Shown here: positions 57,286-64,000 of the stretch, one piece after another
Layout: each line of letters opens with the position of its first letter
How positions within the stretch are numbered: position 1 is the first letter of the stretch
Assembly: GCF_030813915.1 (NCBI RefSeq)
Contig: NZ_JAUSUJ010000029.1
Coordinates: forward strand, 1 to 64,000
Direction of reading: 5' to 3'
Origin: Rhodoplanes tepidamans
GTDB lineage: Bacteria > Pseudomonadota > Alphaproteobacteria > Rhizobiales > Xanthobacteraceae
DNA length: 64,000 nucleotides
Notes under the pieces: generated by a model
Seen by the model: the letters and a program-made list of their open reading frames with translations, nothing else
What the model was told of the DNA's origin: nothing
Database searches by the model: none
Position numbers and translations under genes: made by a program

Positions 57286-58242
57286 TCAGGCCGCGATGGC
57301 GGCGGGCTTGTCGCTGACCAGGCCGGCCGACTTCATCGCCTCGGCGATCTCGACGTCGGCGCCCGGCTGCAGCGGCAGCAGCGGAGTGCGCACCGTCGCG
57401 TGCTCCAGGATGCCGCGGGTGACGAGGGCGTGCTTGAGCGCCACGGTGCCCTCCATGTGCGAGCCGCGGTGATAGACGGCCTTGGTCACCGGCAGGAGAC
57501 GGTCGTGCAGGGCGCGCGCCTTGACGTAGTCCTGCGCCTTGCCGGCCTCGATGAGGGCGATCAGCAACTCGGGGGCGATGTTGCCGTAGCCGACCAGGGC
57601 GCCGTCGACGTCGAACATCGTGTGCAGCAGATACTCGTCGTGGCAGGTGAGGACCTGCAGGTCCGGATTGGCCTTGCGGATGACCGGGATCTCGGTGTCC
57701 CAGCGGCGCATGTTGCGCACGCCGTTCTTCATCGCGAACACGCCCGGCTGCGCGGCGATCTCCATCAGGGTGTCGAGATTGTAGGTCGCCTTGGTCACGT
57801 CCGGATACTGGAACAGGATCAGCGGCAGGCCGGACTCCTCGTAGACGGCCTTGTAGCGGTCCTGCGGGGCGCCCTTCTGATAGCCGAAGCGCAGCCAGCC
57901 GTGCGACGGATAGAGGAGGCCGGCCTTGGCGCCCGCCTTCACGGCGCGCTTGGCCTCCATGCCGGCGACCTTGGTGCCCTCCAGCGTGATGCCGGCGATG
58001 ACCGGGACGCGGCCGTCGGTCGACGCGACGAAGCTCTCGATCACCGAGGCCTGCTCGTCGGCGGTGAGGAACGTGCCCTCGCCGGCGTGGCCGAGGACGA
58101 CGAGACCCTTCACGCCCGCGAAGCTGCCGAGCCAGGAGCCGAGGCGCTTGATGGCGGCATGATCGATGGCGCCGTCGCGGGTGAACGGCGTCACGGGGGC
58201 GGGGACGAGACCCCTGAGATCGAGCTTGTTCTTGGTCGACAT
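57286..58242 (-). CDS. DapA/DHDPS-family aldolase or lyase
   Basis: A 318-aa class I aldolase-fold protein. It has Lys172 in FAMKNGVRN (Schiff base) and Tyr146 in LFQYPDVT. The usual substrate motif GTTGE of dihydrodipicolinate synthase is replaced by GHAGEG (residues 51-56), so biosynthetic DapA activity is unlikely. Members with altered motifs cleave 2-keto-3-deoxy sugar acids and related compounds. AAGGAG upstream of ATG 58242 is a good ribosome site. It lies between iclR and the MFS gene, fitting a catabolic role. Confidence 0.9.
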   Translation of the reverse strand: MSTKNKLDLRGLVPAPVTPFTRDGAIDHAAIKRLGSWLGSFAGVKGLVVLGHAGEGTFLTADEQASVIESFVASTDGRVPVIAGITLEGTKVAGMEAKRAVKAGAKAGLLYPSHGWLRFGYQKGAPQDRYKAVYEESGLPLILFQYPDVTKATYNLDTLMEIAAQPGVFAMKNGVRNMRRWDTEIPVIRKANPDLQVLTCHDEYLLHTMFDVDGALVGYGNIAPELLIALIEAGKAQDYVKARALHDRLLPVTKAVYHRGSHMEGTVALKHALVTRGILEHATVRTPLLPLQPGADVEIAEAMKSAGLVSDKPAAIAA

Positions 58243-58337
58243 GTGTTTCTCCTTTTTGAAGGGGCAGGCGAGGGTGGCGAAACCGGGGGTGAGGTGTCGC
58301 CGGCCGCCGGGCCGGCGACGCAGCGCGACGACCGGCG

Positions 58338-59201
58338 TCAGGCGTTGACGAGCGACGAGGTGCTGCCGACCGCCTCCTGGGCGCGGGCGATGTGGCGGGC
58401 GGTGGCGAGCATCGGCTCGAGGGCGCGCGCCTTGAGGTCCTCGTCCGAGGACTGGGACCACGGGGCGACGACGCTGATCGCGCCTGTCGCCCAGCCGTCG
58501 GCGCCGATCACCGGAACGGCGAGCAGGCGCAGGTCGGGTGTGATGACGGACTTCTCCAGCACGTAGCCGTCGCGCCGGAGCGCATCGAGCCGCGGATCGA
58601 GGGTGGCGCGGTCGGGCGTCTTGAGGGTCGGGCTCGGATGGCGCGGCGGCGTCGCCAGCACGCGCTCCAGCCGGTTCTCCGGCAGGAAGGCCAGGATGGC
58701 GCGGCCGATCGATGTGACGGCGGCGGGAATCGTGGTGCCGATGCGGATGTCGACGCCGAGCCGGGTGAATCCGGCGCGCACCCGCTCGATGTAGAGCACG
58801 TCGCCGCCCTCCAGCACGGCGAAGCTCGCCGCCTCGCTGACCTCGTCGACCAGCGTCTGCAGCAGCGGCCGCACGATGTCGCGCAGGTCCTTGTGGGCGA
58901 TGGCGTTGAAGCCGAGGTCGAGCACCTTGAGCGACAGGCGGAAGCGCCGGCTCTCCGGGATGCGGGTGACGTAGCCGACCGAGACCAGGGTGTTGAGCAT
59001 CCGGAACGTGGTGCCGGCGTCGAGGCCGGCCGCGGCGGCGATCTCGCTCAGCGTCATCTCGTCGGCTTCCGCCGTGAACGCCTCGAGCACCCGCAATCCC
59101 TTGGCGAGCGACTGGACCGAGCTCTTCCCCTCCTTCGGGTCGAGCCGCCGCAGTCCGATCGGCGAGGGAGTCGTCCTCGCGGTGCCGTTCGGAATGGCCA
59201 T
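58338..59201 (-). CDS. IclR-family transcriptional regulator
   Basis: A 287-aa regulator. The N-terminal winged helix-turn-helix (about residues 31-90) reads VQSLAKGLRVLEAFTAEADE, MTLSEIAAAAGLDAGTTFRM and LNTLVSVGYV. The C-terminal effector-binding domain (about 100-275) contains GGDVLYIERVRAG and SIGRAILAFLPE. ATG 59201 has AGAGGAAA upstream. It is first in the minus-strand set with dapA, MFS transporter and TctC 4. Two TTTCGGA-type palindromes upstream are probable autoregulatory sites. Confidence 0.94.
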   Translation of the reverse strand: MAIPNGTARTTPSPIGLRRLDPKEGKSSVQSLAKGLRVLEAFTAEADEMTLSEIAAAAGLDAGTTFRMLNTLVSVGYVTRIPESRRFRLSLKVLDLGFNAIAHKDLRDIVRPLLQTLVDEVSEAASFAVLEGGDVLYIERVRAGFTRLGVDIRIGTTIPAAVTSIGRAILAFLPENRLERVLATPPRHPSPTLKTPDRATLDPRLDALRRDGYVLEKSVITPDLRLLAVPVIGADGWATGAISVVAPWSQSSDEDLKARALEPMLATARHIARAQEAVGSTSSLVNA

Positions 59202-59221
59202 GGCCGGTTTCCTCTTGACTA

Positions 59222-59236
59222 TTTCGGATTGCGAAA
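59222..59236. promoter_or_regulatory. IclR operator candidate 1
   Basis: A 15-bp near-palindrome TTTCGGATTGCGAAA lies 21 bp before the iclR start. It matches the element at 59343-59357 with one change in each arm alignment. It is AT-rich in GC-rich DNA and well placed for autorepression. Confidence 0.6.
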
Positions 59237-59342
59237 TTATTTTCGCGTTGTTGGTCGAAAGTAGAATCCGCAGGCGCATTGTGTCAACGGAGGACCAACA
59301 CTTTTGCGCCCGTATCCGGAATCGTACGGAAGGCGATAAGTA

Positions 59343-59357
59343 TTTCGGAATCCGAAA
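59343..59357. promoter_or_regulatory. IclR operator candidate 2
   Basis: The perfect palindrome TTTCGGAATCCGAAA (7-bp arms, 1-nt centre) lies about 142 bp upstream of iclR and 13 bp beyond the stop of the MFS gene at 59370. It is the same motif as at 59222-59236, about 121 bp apart, which would allow looping. Confidence 0.65.
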
Positions 59358-59369
59358 CTTTTTGGGGCG

Positions 59370-60563
59370 TCAGACCACCTGCGGCCGCCGCAGCAGGGGC
59401 AGCAGCGCCAGCACCACGACGTTCGAGGCGAGCATCAGGGCGAAGGCGGCGTCGTAGCCGCCGAGCCGGTCGAACGTGACGGCGCCGATCCAGGCGCCGA
59501 GCCCGCCGGCGATGTGGTGCACCATGGTGATCAGCCCGGTGAGCGCGCCGAGATGGCGGCTGCCGAAATGCGTGGCGACGAACACCACGGTCAGCGGCGC
59601 CGTCACCAGGAAGGTCGCCCCGAACACCAGCCCGAACACCGCGACCGAGACGGTCGACTGGTCCACCAGGATCAGCCCGAACACCGCCAGCCGCGCCACG
59701 AAGGACGCCGCCGCCGGCCACAGCGGCCCGGCGCGGTCGCTCCAGGCGCCGGCCGCCATCACGCCGAGCAGGGCGGTGAGGCCCATCACGGCGAGCAGGT
59801 TGCCGGCCAGATACGCGTCGAGGCCGCGGTCCTGGGCGAGCGCGACCACGTGGGTCGAGACGAAGAAGTCGTCGAGCCCGCAGATGGCGTAGACGGCGAG
59901 CAGAGCCCAGAACGGCCGCGTGCGCGCCGCCTCGCGGATGGTCAGCCCGGACGCGGCGCGCCGCGTGTGCGCCTCGCCGCGATCGCCGCCGCCCCGGATT
60001 GCGCCGAGCAGCAGCGGCAGCAGCACCAGGTGCGCGGCGCCGAGCCAGACGAACACCGAGCGCCAGCCGATCGCCACCAGCACGGCGGCGAGCACGCCGA
60101 TCATCACCAGCTGGCCGAGGCTCATGCCGGCCGTCACGGCGGCGTTGGCGAGGCCGGTCCGCTCGGGGAAGGCGCGCGTCACCATCACGCTGACCGGGAT
60201 CAGCGAGGCGGCGCCGTTGCCGGCCGCGAACACCACGCCGTAGAGGACGAGCGCATGCCAGGGCGCCGCGACGAGGCTCATGGCGCCGATGCCGAGCCCG
60301 GCGAGCAGCAGCCCGCCGGCCAGCACCAGACGCGGATTGGCGCGGTCGGAGAGGCGGCCGGCCAGGAACATGCAGCCGGCGGACACCACCTGGAACAGGG
60401 CGACGGCGAGCCCGAGTTCGCTGCGCCCCCAGCCGAGATCGTCGACCACGGACTTGAGCGTCAGCCCGATGGCGAAGCGCGCGCCGCCACCGACGAACAG
60501 CACCGCGAAGCCGGCGACCAACACCATGAGTGCGCCGGCGGGGAGGGGGGACTTCGGGGGCAT
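59370..60563 (-). CDS. MFS transporter (monocarboxylate/OFA-like)
   Basis: A 397-aa transporter with 12 predicted TM helices. The N-terminus has GGGARFAIGLTLKSVVDDLG, the loop motif LAGRLSDRANPRLVLAGG follows TM2, and GLTIREAARTRPFWALLAVY starts the second half, a pattern common in monocarboxylate- or oxalate-type MFS proteins. The substrate is not predictable. It is immediately upstream of the iclR promoter region and reads in the same direction; it probably has its own promoter in the 168-nt gap with the divergent metallo-hydrolase. Confidence 0.9.
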   Translation of the reverse strand: MPPKSPLPAGALMVLVAGFAVLFVGGGARFAIGLTLKSVVDDLGWGRSELGLAVALFQVVSAGCMFLAGRLSDRANPRLVLAGGLLLAGLGIGAMSLVAAPWHALVLYGVVFAAGNGAASLIPVSVMVTRAFPERTGLANAAVTAGMSLGQLVMIGVLAAVLVAIGWRSVFVWLGAAHLVLLPLLLGAIRGGGDRGEAHTRRAASGLTIREAARTRPFWALLAVYAICGLDDFFVSTHVVALAQDRGLDAYLAGNLLAVMGLTALLGVMAAGAWSDRAGPLWPAAASFVARLAVFGLILVDQSTVSVAVFGLVFGATFLVTAPLTVVFVATHFGSRHLGALTGLITMVHHIAGGLGAWIGAVTFDRLGGYDAAFALMLASNVVVLALLPLLRRPQVV

Positions 60564-60731
60564 GGATCACCGGCGGAACGGGAGGCAGGGTTGCGAGTCG
60601 CCGCATGGTAGCGGGCTTCGGCCTGGTGGCCACAGGAGCCCGCGGTGCGAGTCGGCCCTTGGCTTCCGGGCCGCGACGGCTTACCTCGTCCGGCGCCGTC
60701 GGCCGACGGCGGCCGAGCGGCAGGACCCCCG

Positions 60732-61649
60732 ATGAGCAGCAACGACATCGTGTTCGACAAGAGCTTCGACCTGCCGCCGGGGCAGGTGGAGGAGGTGGCG
60801 CCGGGCGTGCGCCGCGTCCTCTGCGACAATCCGAGCCCGTTCACGTGGAAGGGCACGGTCAGCTACATCCTGGGCCGCGGGAAGGTGGCGATCGTCGATC
60901 CGGGACCGGACGACCCGCGCCACGTCGCGGCGCTGCTCGACGCCGTGCGGGGCGAGACCGTCACCCATATCCTGGTCACCCACACGCATCGCGACCACTC
61001 GCCCGCCGCCGCCGCCGTGAAGGCCGCGACCGGCGCGCCGACCTTCGCCGAAGGTCCGCACCGCGTGTCGCGGCCGCTGAACATCGGCGAAGGCCCGCGG
61101 CTCGACGCCAGCAACGACACCGAATTCCGCCCCGACCAGGTGCTGCGCGACGGCGACACGGTCGAGGCCGGCGGCTTCGTGGTGGAGACCGTGACGACGC
61201 CCGGCCACACGGCGAATCACGTCGCCTTCGCGCTGCGCGGCACCGGGATCCTCCTGTCCGGCGACCACGTGATGGCGTGGGCGACCTCGGTGGTGGCGCC
61301 GCCCGACGGCGCGATGAGCGACTACATGGAGTCGCTGCGGAAGCTCGCACGGCGCGACGAGACGCTCTATCTGCCCGGCCACGGCGGCGCGGTGCGCGAC
61401 GCGCAGGATTTCGTCGTGCAGTACATCCGCCATCGCGAAGGCCGCGAGGCGTCGATCCTCGGCCGGCTGCGCAAGGGCGCCGCCGACATCCCGACGCTGG
61501 TGCGGGCCATCTATATCGGGCTCGATCCGCGGCTCGCCGGGGCGGCGGGCCTGTCGGTGCTGGCGCACCTCGAGGATCTGGTGGGGCGCGGCGTGGTCGC
61601 GACCGAGGGCGTGCCGTCGGTCGAGGGGAGCTATCGCCTCGCCGACTGA
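60732..61649 (+). CDS. Metallo-beta-lactamase-fold hydrolase (LACTB2/BLACT-WH type)
   Basis: A 305-aa hydrolase. The zinc motif is VTHTHRDHSPAA (His84, His86, Asp88, His89). Further ligands are in TTPGHTANHVAF and LLSGDHVMAWATS, and the C-terminal winged-helix segment (AHLEDLVGRGVVATEG) is typical of LACTB2-like proteins, some of which are nucleases or thioesterases. ATG 60732 is chosen; the upstream frame is unconserved. It overlaps the convergent DUF1499 gene by 19 nt. Confidence 0.9.
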   Translation: MSSNDIVFDKSFDLPPGQVEEVAPGVRRVLCDNPSPFTWKGTVSYILGRGKVAIVDPGPDDPRHVAALLDAVRGETVTHILVTHTHRDHSPAAAAVKAATGAPTFAEGPHRVSRPLNIGEGPRLDASNDTEFRPDQVLRDGDTVEAGGFVVETVTTPGHTANHVAFALRGTGILLSGDHVMAWATSVVAPPDGAMSDYMESLRKLARRDETLYLPGHGGAVRDAQDFVVQYIRHREGREASILGRLRKGAADIPTLVRAIYIGLDPRLAGAAGLSVLAHLEDLVGRGVVATEGVPSVEGSYRLAD

Positions 61650-62470
61650 CCGCCCTTCTGGGGTGCGGCGGGCTTCGGCGGCGGGCGCTCCGGCTTCACC
61701 ACGCTGGTGAGGTCGTCGATGTCCTCGAGCAGGCTGCGGATGCGCGCCGCGTTGACGCCGAAGTCGAGGCGGCCGTAGCGCGAGGCCGAGCGCATGTCGA
61801 TGCGGGTGCCGGCGCCGACCGGCCGGATGCGGATCGCCACGTCGTCGCGGAACGCCATGATCGGCGTGACGGCGACCGCCTCGATGTAGCCGTCGCGCCG
61901 TCCGGCCTGGGGCTGGCGGGCGTTGATGACGCGCCACTTGCGCTTGGTCACCAGCGCCATGGTGGCTTCGTAGGCGGCCTCCGGGGTGACGGCGACCATC
62001 AGCGGCTCGATGTCCGGGTAGGCGCCGCGCTGCTGCTCGGCCGCGTAGAGGCCGGCATAGAGCACCGGATTGGCCTGCCGCGAGCGCAGCCGCGCCACCA
62101 CCTCGAAGCGCGGCGGGTCGATCGCGTCGGTGGTGATGTCAGCGATCATCGGCAGCTTCGTCGCCTTCCAGCCGAGATAGGACGGGTAGGCGATCAGCGC
62201 CGCCCCGATGGCGAGGCCCGTGACGGCGTGGCCGAAGCCGCGCGCGCCGCTCTGCCAGATCACCCCGAAGGCGACGAAGGCGGCGAGGATGCCGAGCACC
62301 GCGAGGGCGAGACCGGCACCGAGGGTGGCCAGCACCGGGAGCGTATCGAGGAGGTCGGCCCGCGCGATGACGATCGCGAGCAGCACAACCGCGAGGGAGA
62401 ACAGGGCGAGCCGCCGCGACCAGGCAGCGAAGCGGGAGAGCGGTTCCTCGGCCAGCCGGCGGCGCGCCAT
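61631..62470 (-). CDS. DUF1499 membrane protein
   Basis: A 279-aa protein. Three N-terminal TM helices lie at about residues 20-40, 43-70 and 78-100, followed by a soluble DUF1499 domain (about 110-265) with WRVINARQPQAGRRDGYIEA, VTPIMAFRDDVAIRIRP and DMRSASRYGRLDFGVNA. The C-terminus is Pro/Lys-rich. The function of DUF1499 is unknown. It is convergent with and overlaps the end of the metallo-hydrolase gene. Confidence 0.9.
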   Translation of the reverse strand: MARRRLAEEPLSRFAAWSRRLALFSLAVVLLAIVIARADLLDTLPVLATLGAGLALAVLGILAAFVAFGVIWQSGARGFGHAVTGLAIGAALIAYPSYLGWKATKLPMIADITTDAIDPPRFEVVARLRSRQANPVLYAGLYAAEQQRGAYPDIEPLMVAVTPEAAYEATMALVTKRKWRVINARQPQAGRRDGYIEAVAVTPIMAFRDDVAIRIRPVGAGTRIDMRSASRYGRLDFGVNAARIRSLLEDIDDLTSVVKPERPPPKPAAPQKGGQSARR

Positions 62471-62643
62471 CGTTCAGCCTTTCCGGGCGCGCAAAAACCG
62501 GCCCGCCGCGCGCATCGATAGAGCGAAGCGTCGCGGCTGGCAACGGTGCGCCGGGCCGCACGTGCCCCCGCGCGCACCGGCTCCGGCCCTGCTACAGTGC
62601 CGCGTCGGAACTCGCCTTTGCCTGTCTCGTGAAAGTTTCAGCC

Positions 62644-64000
62644 ATGACCGTATTCGGAAACCAAGCCGTCCGCGACATCGAAACCGTTCTTCACCCCTAC
62701 ACGAATCTCGCCACCCACCGCGACACCGGTCCGTTGATGCTGGAGCGTGGCCAGGGCGTCTTCGTCTACGACACGAGCGGCAAGGACTACATCGAAGGGA
62801 TGTCCGGCCTGTGGTGCCTGTCGCTGGGCCACGGCAACGAGGAGTTGATCGAGGCCGCGGCCGCGCAGCTGCGCAAGCTGTCCTTCGCGCATCTGTTCAA
62901 CGGCAAGAGCCACGATCCGGCGATCGAGCTCGCCGAGACCCTGAAGGCGCTCGCCCCGGTGCCGACCTCGAAGGTGTTCTTCTGCAACTCCGGCTCGGAG
63001 GCCAACGACACCCAGGTCAAGCTGGTGCGCTACATGAACAACGCGCTCGGCCGGCCTTCGAGGAAGAAGATCGTCGCCCGCGACAAGGCCTATCACGGCG
63101 TCACCGTGGCCTCCGCCTCGCTCACCGGGCTCGCCGCGAATCACGCCGATTTCGACCTGCCGATTCCCGGCATCCTGCGCACCGGCTGCCCCCACTACTA
63201 CCGTGGCGCGCTGCCCGGCGAGAGCGAGGACGAGTTCGCGACCAGGCTCGCGGCCGAGCTGGAGGCGCTCATCGAGGCCGAGGGGCCCGAGACGGTCGCG
63301 GCCTTCATCGCCGAGCCGGTGATGGGGGCGGGCGGCGTCGTGGTCCCGCCCGCCAGCTATTTTCCGAAGATCCAGGCGGTCTGCGAGAAGTACGACCTCT
63401 ACGTCATCTCCGACGAGGTGATCTGCGGCTTCGGCCGGACGGGGCGGATGTTCGGCTGCGAGACGCTCGGCTTCCGGCCCGATTCGCTCTCGGTCGCCAA
63501 GGCACTGTCGTCGGCCTACATCCCGATCGCCGCCGTGACCATCCCCGATGACATGTACGAGGCGATGCTGACCGAGAGCCGCAAGATCGGCACGTTCGGG
63601 CACGGCCTCACCTATTCGGGGCACCCGGTGGCATCGGCGGTCGCGCTGAAGACCCTCGAGATCTACGCGCGCGAGAAGATCGTCGAGAAGGTCGCGGCCA
63701 AGACGCCGCAGTTCATGGGCCATCTGCGCCGGCTCGCCGACCATCCGCTGGTCGGCGACGCCCGCGGGCTCGGCCTCGTCGGCGGCATCGAGCTGGTGGC
63801 CGACAAGGCGACGAAGCGCGGCTTCGAGGCGAAGCAGGGCGTCGGCACCCGCTGCGTGCGCTTCGCCGAGGAGGAGGGGCTGATCGTCCGGGCGCTCGCC
63901 AACGACACGATCTCGATCTGCCCGCCCCTGATCATCACGCCCGAGGAGATCGACGAGCTGTTCCGCCGTCTCGACCGGGCGCTGGCGCGCACGCAGGAGT
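62644..64000 (+). CDS. Class III (omega) aminotransferase, cut by the window edge
   Basis: At least 452 residues are visible, near the full length of this family. It is a PLP-dependent fold type I aminotransferase: N-terminal YDTSGKDYIEGMSGLWCLSL, VFFCNSGSEANDTQVKL, KAYHGVTVAS, EPVMGAGGV, ISDEVICGFGRTGRM, and the PLP Lys286 in SVAKALSSAY. Such enzymes use pyruvate or 2-oxoglutarate with polyamines, beta-alanine or taurine-like amines. Start ATG 62644 is 173 nt after the divergent DUF1499 gene. No stop was seen before the window end. No linked catabolic genes are in view. Confidence 0.93.
   Translation, partial: MTVFGNQAVRDIETVLHPYTNLATHRDTGPLMLERGQGVFVYDTSGKDYIEGMSGLWCLSLGHGNEELIEAAAAQLRKLSFAHLFNGKSHDPAIELAETLKALAPVPTSKVFFCNSGSEANDTQVKLVRYMNNALGRPSRKKIVARDKAYHGVTVASASLTGLAANHADFDLPIPGILRTGCPHYYRGALPGESEDEFATRLAAELEALIEAEGPETVAAFIAEPVMGAGGVVVPPASYFPKIQAVCEKYDLYVISDEVICGFGRTGRMFGCETLGFRPDSLSVAKALSSAYIPIAAVTIPDDMYEAMLTESRKIGTFGHGLTYSGHPVASAVALKTLEIYAREKIVEKVAAKTPQFMGHLRRLADHPLVGDARGLGLVGGIELVADKATKRGFEAKQGVGTRCVRFAEEEGLIVRALANDTISICPPLIITPEEIDELFRRLDRALARTQE

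Overview
The window is very GC-rich (roughly 70 percent by eye) with strong third-position bias. It looks like a chromosomal segment of an alphaproteobacterium of the order Hyphomicrobiales (Rhizobiales). Three things support this: a ccmIEFH (cycHJKL) operon followed by degP, an OmpR-type two-component pair, glnE, a PleC-like kinase and pepN; a Rhodobacter-type gene transfer agent (GTA) tail module; and an expanded set of TctC/Bug-type binding proteins. No tRNA, rRNA, CRISPR array or transposase was seen.

Layout. (1) 1-3335, minus strand: two tandem methyl-accepting chemotaxis proteins, the first cut by the window edge. (2) 3559-15193, plus strand: a GTA/prophage-like tail and lysis module. 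In order it holds the gp10-like protein, a tail assembly chaperone, a short tape measure, gp12 (DUF2460), gp13 (DUF2163), the gp14 NlpC/P60 peptidase, the gp15 megatron, a DUF2793 fibre-like protein, a conspicuously AT-richer acyltransferase, a GH108 endolysin and a three-TM holin. Head genes, terminase and major tail protein are absent upstream, where a chemoreceptor sits instead. (3) 15257-18286: an islet with a nitrilase-like gene broken by one in-frame TGA, plus a small unknown gene. (4) 18287-24307: PepSY protein, response regulator, sensor kinase, polysaccharide deacetylase, glycine-zipper lipoprotein and an unrecognised conserved-looking protein.

(5) 24574-44926: the housekeeping block. 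CcmI, CcmE, CcmF and CcmH mature c-type cytochromes. DegP with the adjacent two-component pair suggests envelope-stress control. GlnE modifies glutamine synthetase, the PleC-like kinase is a candidate cell-cycle regulator, and PepN is a broad aminopeptidase. Three insertions interrupt this block: a RelE-like toxin/Xre antitoxin pair between ccmF and ccmH, a corA gene, and an Xre-MbcA/RES toxin pair after glnE. Each toxin pair has a clear palindrome at its promoter. (6) 45595-60563: a catabolic and transport region. It has four orphan TctC-type binding proteins, an alcohol dehydrogenase, a HAD protein that has lost its catalytic residues, a metallo-beta-lactamase-fold protein translationally coupled to an IlvD/Edd-family dehydratase, and an IclR-DapA-MFS-TctC gene set. 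The last two groups together could form a sugar-acid degradation route. (7) 60732-64000: another metallo-hydrolase, a DUF1499 membrane protein and a class III aminotransferase cut by the window edge.

Short palindromic repeats of two families are scattered between genes (near 6303, 6959, 19571, 30037 and 54265-54494). The most unusual material is the GTA tail/lysis module separated from its head genes, its AT-richer acyltransferase with a TGA-TTG start arrangement, and the neighbouring nitrilase-like gene with an internal TGA.
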